Made by a program: the position numbers and the translations under genes
Shown here: positions 16,149 to 23,006 of the stretch, one piece after another
How the letters are laid out: each line of letters opens with the position of its first letter
How positions within the stretch are numbered: the stretch's first letter is position 1
Assembly (NCBI GenBank): GCA_964443805.1
Contig: CAYUEQ010000010.1
Span: 1 to 23,342, forward strand
Direction of reading: 5' to 3'
Length of the DNA: 23,342 nt
Source: CAYUEQ01 sp964443805
Lineage (GTDB): Bacteria; Bacillota_I; Bacilli_A; RF39; UBA660
The notes under the pieces: generated by a model
Told to the model about the DNA's origin: nothing
The model's database searches: none
Seen by the model: only the letters and a program-made list of their open reading frames with translations

Positions 16149-16683
16149 GAATAGTATTAATTAATTTATCAATTGTCTTTTTAAGATATTCTTCAGTTTT
16201 TTCATCTGTTAATTTACCATCTTCATTAAACTTTGTATTAGCTTTTGAAATAAATACTTCTGGCTTATTAAGTAGATTCATATCTAAACTTACACAAACT
16301 TGTCGTAGATGATATTGTGCTCTAGCACCACCTAAAAAGCCTAAAGAAGCACTGATGATTGCTGTTTGTTTACCTACTAGTGGTTTGTTTTTATCTCTTG
16401 ATGCCCAATCTAGGGCATTTTTTAATACTCCAGGAATGGAATAGTTATATTCTGCAGTAGCAATTATAAAAGCATCTGCACTAGCTAATAACTCATTAAA
16501 TGTAGCAACTGATGCAGGAATATCTTTTTCTAAATCTTCATTAAAAAGAGGAAGATTACTTATATTTGCAAGTTTTAAAGAAACATTTGTAGGTAATAAA
16601 TCTTTAATTACAAGCATTGCTTTTTTGTTATATGATTCTTTTCTTAAACTACCGACAAGCCCAACTATTTTTATATTATTCAT
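16141..16683 (-). CDS. NADPH-dependent FMN reductase family protein
   Basis: This 180-residue flavodoxin-like protein belongs to the NADPH-dependent FMN reductase family (PF03358), which includes quinone, chromate and azo reductases. The FMN-phosphate loop is GSLRKESYNKK (residues ~11-21) and the flavin-binding block is AEYNYSIPGVLKNALDW (~77-93), followed by SASLGFLGGARAQYHLR. It would be cytoplasmic. AAGGAGAT lies upstream of the ATG, and a good promoter precedes it. The true electron acceptor cannot be told from sequence. Confidence 0.93.
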   Translation of the reverse strand: MNNIKIVGLVGSLRKESYNKKAMLVIKDLLPTNVSLKLANISNLPLFNEDLEKDIPASVATFNELLASADAFIIATAEYNYSIPGVLKNALDWASRDKNKPLVGKQTAIISASLGFLGGARAQYHLRQVCVSLDMNLLNKPEVFISKANTKFNEDGKLTDEKTEEYLKKTIDKLINTIQK

Positions 16684-16704
16684 TTTATGATCTCCTTATA
16701 AAAT

Positions 16705-16733
16705 ATTATAGCATAGGATGTATTTCATAAAAA
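16705..16733 (-). promoter_or_regulatory. Promoter of the FMN reductase gene
   Basis: On the minus strand TGCTATAAT is a consensus -10 with TGn extension (TATAAT at 16705-16710). A weak TTTTTA lies 17 nt upstream. It is back to back with the promoter of the next gene. Confidence 0.6.
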
Positions 16734-16734
16734 G

Positions 16735-16762
16735 TTGACATTTGTGATTTTTTACATATAAT
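16735..16762 (+). promoter_or_regulatory. Consensus sigma-A promoter of the metallopeptidase-like gene
   Basis: TTGACA (16735-16740) and TATAAT (16757-16762), both perfect, are separated by 16 nt. The start codon is 24 nt downstream. This is the best promoter in the window. Confidence 0.85.
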
Positions 16763-16786
16763 ATATGGCAAAAGTCGGGGATTATT

Positions 16787-17626
16787 ATGGATGATTTAAT
16801 TTTAAACTATCTTGCGCCATATATGGTTGCTAATGGTGGAGTTAGTTATGCTTTTTATAAGATGAATGAAAAAAAGATATTAGAAAACTTTTATAGAATG
16901 AAAACAGCTAAGAGGACAACTAGTACTACAACGATTCCAAAAGAACATGAAGAGATGATAGAACTATTTAGAAAAAACATTAATAGAAGAAACTTAAAGA
17001 ATTTTTATTATAATATTCAAGATTTAAAAATAAGTAAAAATAATAAATTAAAGCTACTTGGTATTGGTGGTAAATATAGTACTGAAAAAAATACTATCGA
17101 ATATACACTAGATAGTACATTATGGCATGAAGTATTTCATATGGCGAGTACTTATCATGATAAAGAAACTGATGTTACACAAACAGGTTTTGTTCATTAT
17201 TTAGATAAAATATCTTGTTGTAAAGCTTTGAATGAAGGATATACTGATTTATGTCAAAGAAGAATATTTAATCAAAAATCTAAATTCTATAACGAAGAAG
17301 TAAGATTTGCTATCTTTTTAGAATTATTAATTGGTAAAGAGGCAATGGAAAAACACTATTTTCAAAATGACTTTGTTGGACTAGTTAATCATTTATCTCA
17401 ATATATAGATCAAAAAGATGTCTTAAAATTCTTTACTGCATTAGATTTTGGATTTGATATGAAAAAAATGAGTAATCCAGCTTATAAGATTGTCTACTCA
17501 TATTTAGAACTTAAATTATATGAGTTATTAAAAGAGAATAAAGATTTAGAACAAGTAACTGAATATCAAAATTTAATTGATAAAAATAAAATTACTAAAG
17601 TATTAACTAAAGTAAAAAGAATTTAA
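16787..17626 (+). CDS. HExxH zinc metallopeptidase-like protein of unknown family
   Basis: I do not recognise the family of this 279-residue protein. It has WHEVFHMAS with HEVFH at residues 114-118, the zinc-binding and catalytic motif of many metallopeptidases. A further acidic residue, Glu150 in NEGYTDL, lies 32 residues later and could be the third zinc ligand, as in gluzincins. There is no signal peptide, so it would act in the cytoplasm unless exported differently. The C-terminal half is helical. The ribosome site GGGGAT is non-standard, but the promoter is strong. It stands alone, divergent from the flavin reductase. Confidence 0.8.
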   Translation: MDDLILNYLAPYMVANGGVSYAFYKMNEKKILENFYRMKTAKRTTSTTTIPKEHEEMIELFRKNINRRNLKNFYYNIQDLKISKNNKLKLLGIGGKYSTEKNTIEYTLDSTLWHEVFHMASTYHDKETDVTQTGFVHYLDKISCCKALNEGYTDLCQRRIFNQKSKFYNEEVRFAIFLELLIGKEAMEKHYFQNDFVGLVNHLSQYIDQKDVLKFFTALDFGFDMKKMSNPAYKIVYSYLELKLYELLKENKDLEQVTEYQNLIDKNKITKVLTKVKRI

Positions 17627-19104
17627 TAATCTAGTTTTTCTAGATTTTTTATTGCAGGTCCATAAATAACTTGACCATATTTATCGAAAATAGAACCATG
17701 ACATTTAGATTCCCATACTTTATCACTATCATTCCATATTAAAGAACAACCCATATGGGTACATTTATTTTTTAAAAAAATATATTTATCTTTATTTTCT
17801 CGATAGACTAAGATATTTTTATTGTTTAATCTTAAAACTTTACCACTATTAATATTGATATCTTCTAATTCATATTTAGGAATATTTAATTTACTTATTA
17901 ATAGTCCATTGATACTGTGACCAATCATTCTAAAAGTAGATTTTAAGTCCTTATTTAGAGTGTTTCGCTTTGGAGTGCACAATTTATCCTCTTTGTTATT
18001 AAGAAGTAAATTTACAACGTTTAAAGCTGCTACGTGGCTGTTTGTAAATCCCCATTTCTGAAAACCGCTTACTAAGATAATATTGGGGTTTTTATTTGAG
18101 TATCTACCGACAAAGGGGAGTGAGTCAATAGGGATACAGTCTTGAGTAAACCATTTATTTACTATTTTTGCATCTTTATCTAAATCATAAATTTTATCAA
18201 TTAAAGTTTGATAACTATCTTCAATATTAGTACTGTCTCCTGTATAGTGATCAGAACCACCAATTATTAATGTATCTTTATCATAAGTACGTATATAGTA
18301 ATAGGGTGGATCTAGAGTTATATAATTAGCTGGTATTTTCAATTTTGTTTTAAATGCTATTGCATAAGATTTACTTTGATAAATTTTAGCAAAATATAAA
18401 TTATCAGGATTTAAAAAAGGATAATGACAAGCCATAATAATTTTAGAAGTATTAATTTTATACTTATCATTTATTATAACTTCATATTTATTATCATTTT
18501 TATTAATTTTAGTTACTAAAGAATTTTCATAAATTGGGACTTTATTTTTAATTAAAATATCTATAATACTCATCATATATTTCATTGGATTAAAGATAAA
18601 CTGTTTTGTATATTCAATTCCTACTTTATTATTAAAAGGATCATTTGGTTTTGATAACCATTTAATATCTTTATAATGTTTACTTAATAGTTGATATTGA
18701 GTAGCTAATAAATGTCTATTTTTTTCTTCAGTTGCACATGCAATAGTACTTTCTTCTTTATAATCACATTTTATTTTTTCTTCTTTAATTATTTTATTAA
18801 TCTCTTCTAAACCTCTTATTTGATATTTTAAATATTCAACAGCTTTTTTTTCATCATGTTTTTTGATAATATCATCATATACTTTATCATGTCCAACACT
18901 TACTTGAGCAGTAGTTGATGCACTAACTCCTTGGGCAAGTTTTTTACCATCAACTAATATGAATTTAATATTACTTTTCATACAATTATATGCACACATT
19001 AAACCAGCAATACCTCCACCAATAATCAAAACAGGGGAGTTTAAATCTCTATTTACACTTTTTAAATCTCTTTTAATATAATCTTTCATCCAAACAGAAT
19101 TCAA
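17623..19104 (-). CDS. FAD-dependent oxidoreductase with C-terminal Rieske-like domain
   Basis: The DAO-type FAD domain starts with GGGIAGLMCAYN near residue 30 and includes SASTTAQVSVGHD and DSLPFVGRY. A Rieske-like domain occupies the last ~80 residues, with CTHMGC and KCHGSIFD. In canonical Rieske proteins the second box is CPCHGS and its first Cys binds iron; here that position is Ser (ESKCHGS), so the cluster may be missing or altered. The start is probably TTG at 19104, because AGGTGAT lies 4 nt upstream. GTG 19113 overlaps that site and ATG 19089 is too far away. The family resembles Bacillus YhfW. The substrate is unknown. It overlaps the convergent gene by 4 nt. Confidence 0.85.
   Translation of the reverse strand: MNSVWMKDYIKRDLKSVNRDLNSPVLIIGGGIAGLMCAYNCMKSNIKFILVDGKKLAQGVSASTTAQVSVGHDKVYDDIIKKHDEKKAVEYLKYQIRGLEEINKIIKEEKIKCDYKEESTIACATEEKNRHLLATQYQLLSKHYKDIKWLSKPNDPFNNKVGIEYTKQFIFNPMKYMMSIIDILIKNKVPIYENSLVTKINKNDNKYEVIINDKYKINTSKIIMACHYPFLNPDNLYFAKIYQSKSYAIAFKTKLKIPANYITLDPPYYYIRTYDKDTLIIGGSDHYTGDSTNIEDSYQTLIDKIYDLDKDAKIVNKWFTQDCIPIDSLPFVGRYSNKNPNIILVSGFQKWGFTNSHVAALNVVNLLLNNKEDKLCTPKRNTLNKDLKSTFRMIGHSINGLLISKLNIPKYELEDININSGKVLRLNNKNILVYRENKDKYIFLKNKCTHMGCSLIWNDSDKVWESKCHGSIFDKYGQVIYGPAIKNLEKLDY
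17628..17650. terminator. Short terminator at convergent gene ends
   Basis: AATCTAG-TTTTT-CTAGATT (7-bp stem, 5-nt loop) is followed by a T run on the plus strand. It lies within the last codons of the oxidoreductase gene and ends the metallopeptidase-like transcript. Confidence 0.65.
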
Positions 19105-19139
19105 CTTTATCACCTGAATTTAGTATCGACAATTTATAA

Positions 19140-19166
19140 TAAAAAAAACCACTAATTTTAGTGGTT
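19140..19166 (-). terminator. Terminator of the DEAD-box helicase gene
   Basis: AACCACTAA and TTAGTGGTT form a perfect stem around a tiny loop. On the minus strand a run of at least eight T follows, right after the helicase stop codon. Confidence 0.85.
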
Positions 19167-20715
19167 ATCTTCTTCGGTTGTTTTTTCTTCCAAATCCTTT
19201 ATCTTTTCTATCGAATCCTCTNNNNNNNNNNNNNNNNNNNNNNNNNNNNNNNNNNNNNNNNNNNNNNNNNNNNNNNNNNNNNNNNNNNNNNNNNNNNNNN
19301 NNNNNNNNNNNNNNNNNNNNNAATCCTCTAGCTTTTTTTCCGAACCCTCTATCTTTTCTTCTGAAATTTCTCTTACGATTACTACCTTGTCCTTTAGATT
19401 TAACTGGAGGTTCACCAGTTAGTGATACAAGATTGATATCTGTTTTATTAGATAATGTTTCGATTAAGATAGATGTTAATTTTTCTGCACCATATTTATC
19501 AATTAATTCATTTGCAAATTTGTTAGTTTTAGTAAAATCTAGTTCTAAAACTTTTTTTGAAATAGTATTTTCAATATCTTTATATCTAGCATTCCAAACT
19601 TCTTCTGCAGTAGGAATTTCTTTTTTAGTTATAGTTACATTAGTTTCTTTTTCAATTCTTTTTACATGGTTTAATTCAGTGTCTTTAATAAATGAATATG
19701 AAATACCATGTTTTTTAGCTCTACCTGTACGTCCAACTCGATGGATATAAAATTCTATCTCTTGTGGTAAATCAAAGTTGTATACGTGAGTTACATCACT
19801 TATATCTAATCCTCTAGCAGCAACATCAGTTGCAACTAAAATATTAATTTGATTTTTTCTAAACTTAGTCATAACTGAGTTTCTTTGTTGTTGAGTTAAA
19901 TCTCCGTGAATACCTACTGATTTATAACCACATTTGTTTAAGGCGTCATTTAATTCATCAACTCTTCTTTTTGTACGTCCGAAGATAATAGCTGATTTTG
20001 GATTATCGACATCTAGTAATTTTGTTAAAGTTGAAAATTTATGTTTTTCTTTCATTACAATATAATATTGATCGATATTAGTTGCTGGATTCACTTTATT
20101 TTTAACACTAATAAATTTATAATCATCCATAATTGTTTTACTTAATGATAATATTTGTTTTGAAATAGTTGCACTAAATAATAATGTTTGTTTATCTTTA
20201 GGTATTTGTTTATTGATAATTGTTATATCTTCTTTAAATCCTTCTTTTAACATTTCATCCGCTTCATCTAGTACAAAATATTTAACATTACTTAAATCAA
20301 GTTTCTTATTACGAATATGATCATTTATTCTTCCTAATGTTCCAACAACTATAGATGGTTTGTTTCTTAAATCTCTTACCTGATCTCTAATCGACATTCC
20401 ACCAACTAATGTTGCATAGCTTGGATTTAAATATTCACCAATTTTTTTAATCTCATTAACTATTTGAATAGCTAACTCTCTAGTTGGTGTTACTATTAAA
20501 CATTCAACATTGCCAGATGCAAAATTAATATTATTTAATAAAGGTACAACAAAAGCAGCAGTTTTACCCGTACCAGTTTCTGCTTCACCAATAATATTTT
20601 CTCCCTTTAATATAGCTGGTATTGTTTCTTCTTGGATTGGCATCATTTCATCGAATCCAACACTCTCAATACCTTTTTTCAATTTTTCGTTAATTTTTAA
20701 CTCTGTAAATTTCAT
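19165..20715 (-). CDS. DEAD-box ATP-dependent RNA helicase (CshA/DeaD-like), interrupted by assembly gap
   Basis: These helicases unwind structured RNA during ribosome assembly, mRNA decay and cold growth. All motifs are present in order: Q motif (GFDEMMPIQEETIP), I (AETGTGKT), Ia (PTRELAIQ), Ib as GTLGR (usually TPGR), II (DEAD), III (SAT), IV (IIFGRTKRR), V (ATDVAARGLDI) and VI (HRVGRTGR). A short accessory region follows, then a basic tail rich in Arg, Lys, Gly and Phe with repeated RGFG/KKARG-type units, the likely RNA-binding tail. One hundred N (19222-19321) interrupt the tail, so its length and frame across the gap are unproven. The gene is divergent from a cold-shock gene and has a leader hairpin. 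Confidence 0.93.
   Translation of the reverse strand: MKFTELKINEKLKKGIESVGFDEMMPIQEETIPAILKGENIIGEAETGTGKTAAFVVPLLNNINFASGNVECLIVTPTRELAIQIVNEIKKIGEYLNPSYATLVGGMSIRDQVRDLRNKPSIVVGTLGRINDHIRNKKLDLSNVKYFVLDEADEMLKEGFKEDITIINKQIPKDKQTLLFSATISKQILSLSKTIMDDYKFISVKNKVNPATNIDQYYIVMKEKHKFSTLTKLLDVDNPKSAIIFGRTKRRVDELNDALNKCGYKSVGIHGDLTQQQRNSVMTKFRKNQINILVATDVAARGLDISDVTHVYNFDLPQEIEFYIHRVGRTGRAKKHGISYSFIKDTELNHVKRIEKETNVTITKKEIPTAEEVWNARYKDIENTISKKVLELDFTKTNKFANELIDKYGAEKLTSILIETLSNKTDINLVSLTGEPPVKSKGQGSNRKRNFRRKDRGFGKKARGXXXXXXXXXXXXXXXXXXXXXXXXXXXXXXXXXXRGFDRKDKGFGRKNNRRR
19222..19321. other. Assembly gap of exactly 100 N
   Basis: The run is the standard scaffold placeholder, so its true size is unknown. 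It lies inside the repetitive RGF-coding tail of the helicase gene, with similar sequence on both sides (AATCCTCT occurs at both edges). A repeat that collapsed or broke the assembly is the likely cause. Confidence 0.95.
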
Positions 20716-20732
20716 TTTTACCCCTTTTCATT

Positions 20733-20764
20733 AAAAAAGAGAAACCTTCTAAATCAAAGGCTTC
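20733..20764 (-). terminator. Terminator-like hairpin in the helicase leader (possible attenuator)
   Basis: On the minus strand GAAGCCTT-TGATTTAG-AAGGTTTC forms an 8-bp stem (one G-U pair, 8-nt loop) followed by TCTTTTTT. It lies between the helicase promoter and its start codon, so it can only regulate readthrough into the helicase gene. Confidence 0.6.
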
Positions 20765-20785
20765 CCTTAATTAAAACTAGAATAA

Positions 20786-20814
20786 ACTTTATCACATTAC
20801 ATTAAAATAGTCAA
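20786..20814 (-). promoter_or_regulatory. Promoter of the DEAD-box helicase gene
   Basis: On the minus strand TTGACT (20809-20814) and TAAAGT (20786-20791) are 17 nt apart, with a TGn extension before the -10. The predicted leader is about 64 nt and contains the terminator-like hairpin. Confidence 0.55.
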
Positions 20815-20828
20815 ATTTAACATTTCTT

Positions 20829-20858
20829 TTGACTTATTTGTCAATATTGCGATATAAT
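20829..20858 (+). promoter_or_regulatory. Promoter of the cold-shock gene with inverted repeat over the -35
   Basis: TTGACT (20829-20834) and TATAAT (20853-20858) are 18 nt apart. The -35 is half of the inverted repeat TTGAC-N6-GTCAA (20829-20844), a possible operator. The leader of about 47 nt contains a CATTC/GAATG hairpin (20867-20894) before AAGGAGG. Confidence 0.65.
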
Positions 20859-20912
20859 TATAGCGGCATTCAAATATTATATTAATAAGGAATGTGTTAT
20901 TAAGGAGGAAAC

Positions 20913-21125
20913 ATGAATCAAGGTACAGTAAAATGGTTTAAAAGCGATAAAGGATTTGGCTTTATTACAAACGATAATACTAAAGAAGATATTTTTGTAC
21001 ACTTCTCTGCAATTGTAGGAGAAGGATATAAAGTTCTTGAAGAAGGACAAAAAGTTACATTTGATATTGAAATTGACCCAAAAGATAATTCTAAAACTAA
21101 AGCAGTTAATGTTACAGTTATTTAA
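20913..21125 (+). CDS. Cold-shock protein, CspA family
   Basis: The 70-residue protein is a single cold-shock domain that binds single-stranded RNA and DNA and melts mRNA structure. It starts GTVKWFKSDKGFGFI, containing RNP1 (KGFGFI), and has RNP2 (DIFVHFSAI) in the usual position. Length and motifs are complete. AAGGAGG precedes the ATG. The divergent neighbour is a DEAD-box RNA helicase, a natural partner in RNA remodelling at low temperature. The paralogue (CspA, B, C or D) cannot be assigned. Confidence 0.96.
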   Translation: MNQGTVKWFKSDKGFGFITNDNTKEDIFVHFSAIVGEGYKVLEEGQKVTFDIEIDPKDNSKTKAVNVTVI

Positions 21126-21170
21126 TTATAAATAAAAGTCATTAGTAAGAACTAAGAAGTTCTAACCATT

Positions 21171-21196
21171 AGAAGCAACTTATGCTTCTTTTTTTT
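21171..21196 (+). terminator. Terminator of the cold-shock gene
   Basis: AGAAGCA-ACTTA-TGCTTCT is a 7-bp stem with a 5-nt loop, followed by seven T. A smaller AGAACT/AGTTCT hairpin lies just upstream (about 21149-21164). Confidence 0.85.
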
Positions 21197-21239
21197 GTAT
21201 AAAATTTATGTTTTTATAGAAACTGTTGATAGTGATAGT

Positions 21240-21428
21240 ATGAGTAATTTAGAAAAATATAATAAAAAGATAAAGTTACTAAAGTTTGTAGTTCAACATC
21301 ATATAGCATCAACTGATCATTATGATTTACGTTTAGAATGGAAGGGGACTTTAAAAAGTTGGGCGGTACCTAAATGTCCTTCATATGATTCTAATGTTAA
21401 AAGATTAGCAATAGCAGTAGAAGACCAT
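21240..21428 (+). pseudogene. LigD 3'-phosphoesterase domain, N-terminal fragment
   Basis: From ATG 21240 the reading frame matches the start of the DNA ligase D 3'-phosphoesterase domain: KFVVQHHIAS, HYDLRLEWKGTLKSWAVPK, then RLAIAVEDH. These blocks contain the metal-binding His, His-x-Asp-x-Arg and the later His of the family. The match stops at VEDH, where PLEY-type sequence should continue. Beyond this point the DNA encodes a phage portal gene on the opposite strand. About 63 of an expected 110-150 domain residues remain, so it should be inactive. The ribosome site is weak. In complete form the domain trims 3' ends in bacterial end joining. Confidence 0.8.
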
Positions 21429-21787
21429 TCAATTTCTGCAAAAGCGTTTCCGTAAAGTTGCCGATGTGATTCCATAGTTTGTTTGAATTGAAAAGGTGTC
21501 ATATATGGATTGGGTCTAAATTCTATAATCTTGGCTATCTCATGGTCGGATGCTCTAATTCTTTTTCCACCCTTGTTTCTAAATAATTGTAGCGGTAACA
21601 TTGCGACATGATTTGATAGTATTCTTACACAAGCATAAACTACTGCAATATTCATCGCTTCTTTAGTAGTTACTTGTTCACCAGAATATGTTTCATTTCC
21701 ACCAAGTAGATGAATAAGCCATTTAGGCGTATTTTTCAAGTCGCTTGTTTCATTTCTAGTAAAATATTTTTTGATTTTATCAAACAT
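21425..21787 (-). pseudogene. Phage portal protein (HK97-like), N-terminal fragment
   Basis: Portal proteins form the dodecameric DNA channel of tailed-phage heads. The first ~121 residues match the N-terminal portal region: GEQVTTKEAMNIAVVYACVR, LSNHVAMLPLQLFR, EIAKIIEFRPNPYMTPFQF and SHRQLYGNAFAEIE. A complete portal has about 400 residues. After AEIEW the frame continues through the LigD-like DNA as nonsense for another ~35 codons. AAAGGAAG lies upstream of the ATG. No terminase, protease or capsid gene is adjacent, so this is a remnant or an assembly join. Confidence 0.82.
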
Positions 21788-21818
21788 TTTTTATTACTTC
21801 CTTTCTGTTTTTAGGATG

Positions 21819-21844
21819 AAAAAAGAACGATTATTCTCGTTCTT
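21819..21844 (-). terminator. Terminator of the DUF6994-like gene
   Basis: AAGAACGA and TCGTTCTT form a perfect 8-bp stem with a 6-nt loop. On the minus strand six T follow. It lies directly after the stop codon of the next gene on that strand. Confidence 0.85.
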
Positions 21845-21852
21845 AATATTAA

Positions 21853-22563
21853 TTATAAATTGTGAATTGCCCAATCTTTTATTCTTTTGTTTCTATTATT
21901 TATAAACTCCAGGTTTTTCCTTTTATACTCATGGTATTCATCAACTGTTTTTGGTAGGGGAGAAACTTCGAAATCATTAAATGGATGATAAAACTTAATT
22001 TTATTATAATCATCAGTAACCAAATCTTGTAATAAAAAGAAATTAACATAACTTCTAAAATCTACAAACAATTCAAAAAAAGTTGAATAATTATTAAAAC
22101 AATTTGTTAAAGGGCTATTTTCATTGTTATAAAATCTTCTAATACATTCTAATGTTAAATCAAATCTATCCATTATTCTTTGATTGCATCCTCTAGCCAT
22201 GTTAATTGATTGGCAATTATTTATTCTATTTTTTGGGAATATTATCATACCAGCCATTGTATAACCCATACGCCTAAATTCTTCTATTTCTTTTGGATCA
22301 ATCTGTTTTATTATATGTTGATATTTTGCCCACCTTGAAAAACTATGAATGATTGAATCACTGCCAAATATATACTCGCAAGAATCTGTGGTGTTTTTAA
22401 GTTTTTCATCCAATAATAAAAATTTACCATTTGGAAGTTTTTTACTCCATAATAATTTATGATAATTATGTAAGGTCGGACTTTTAGCATCTGGGTCTCC
22501 CCCATTGGAGTCGCTCCTAAAGTCAAATGTTACATCAATTTTTAAATCAGCATCATTATTCAT
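21853..22563 (-). CDS. DUF6994-like hypothetical protein
   Basis: The 236-residue protein appears complete. It has no membrane segment. Conserved-looking blocks are DFRSDSNGGDPDAKSPTLHNYHKLLW, here split by one Gly-rich turn, then FGSDSIIHSFSRW, AGMIIFPKNR, INMARGCNQRIMDRFDLTLE, CIRRFYNNENSPL and FFLLQDLVTD. From memory this pattern belongs to DUF6994, a scattered bacterial family of unknown function. ATG 22563 is preferred because AGAGGTG lies 6 nt upstream; an in-frame GTG at 22572 overlaps that site. It has its own terminator. It lies between two broken phage or recombinase genes, so it is probably horizontally acquired cargo. Confidence 0.7.
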   Translation of the reverse strand: MNNDADLKIDVTFDFRSDSNGGDPDAKSPTLHNYHKLLWSKKLPNGKFLLLDEKLKNTTDSCEYIFGSDSIIHSFSRWAKYQHIIKQIDPKEIEEFRRMGYTMAGMIIFPKNRINNCQSINMARGCNQRIMDRFDLTLECIRRFYNNENSPLTNCFNNYSTFFELFVDFRSYVNFFLLQDLVTDDYNKIKFYHPFNDFEVSPLPKTVDEYHEYKRKNLEFINNRNKRIKDWAIHNL

Positions 22564-22614
22564 AAAATACACCTCTTATAATTTTCTAATTATATAATAT
22601 TATATCATTAAATT

Positions 22615-22809
22615 TTAAAAACTGTAACCTGTACCCATAATATGTTTGTTTATATCTTGTTCAGCATTATTTAATCTTGCAAGTGTATGACTTATCATCA
22701 TTGCTGATGCAGGATCAATACGAAATCTTGCTTCTTGTTCATCCAGGGAATGCCCTTCACGAGCTTGATCTTCAGTTGATACTCTTATATATATACCGAC
22801 TTTTACCAT
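22615..22809 (-). pseudogene. Serine recombinase N-terminus fused to unrelated C-terminus
   Basis: The first ~28 residues (VGIYIRVSTEDQAREGHSLD) are the start of a large serine recombinase catalytic domain; the nucleophilic Ser follows RV, as in the family. GGAGG precedes the ATG. After DEQEAR the resolvase pattern is lost. The remaining 36 residues (from FRIDPASAMM to GTGYSF) have no recombinase character and look like the end of another protein, joined in frame. A full enzyme has 450-550 residues, so this 64-residue product cannot recombine DNA. It is best read as a deletion product of a phage or integrative element, or as an assembly join. Confidence 0.75.
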
Positions 22810-22870
22810 AGTTTATTCCTCCGTTTCGATTTTTTTAAATATTTCATTATATCAATTTTAGCATTTTCTT

Positions 22871-23003
22871 ATGACCCTGGGAAGACACTTTTATAATACC
22901 TTTTTATTACCCTCAACAATACCTTTATACTCCCCTTAATAATACCTTGGCGAATACCTTTTCACTACCTTTGATAATACCTGTTCTCGATACCAAGGGT
23001 CAT
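22871..23003. repeat. Degenerate AATACC array with 11-13 nt period, flanked by an inverted repeat
   Basis: Nine units start at 22895, 22906, 22918, 22929, 22941, 22953, 22964, 22976 and 22989. Five read AATACC and the others ATTACC, ACTCCC, ACTACC and GATACC; most continue with T-rich sequence. The array is bounded by ATGACCCT (22871-22878) and AGGGTCAT (22996-23003), a perfect 8-bp inverted repeat. It occupies most of the non-coding stretch between the two minus-strand genes. It could be an iteron-like origin, a regulator array or a recombinase site. Confidence 0.7.
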
Positions 23004-23006
23004 TAT

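Noticed and set aside
16070..16150. Riboswitch-like element near the CarD gene end
   Set aside because: The only structure is a plain bidirectional terminator between convergent genes.
19158..19750. Open frames reading through the N run in other frames
   Set aside because: Their continuity depends on the arbitrary 100-base gap, and the helicase frame explains both sides.
20510..20734. Plus-strand open frame opposite the helicase N-terminus
   Set aside because: It is antisense to the Q motif and motif I of a convincing helicase.
22311..22526. Second minus-strand frame inside the DUF6994-like gene
   Set aside because: It is a shifted frame of a gene with conserved blocks and its own ribosome site and terminator.
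22871..23003. CRISPR array
   Set aside because: The repeats are only about 6 nt and degenerate, with 5-7 nt between them; no spacers of normal size or cas genes are present.
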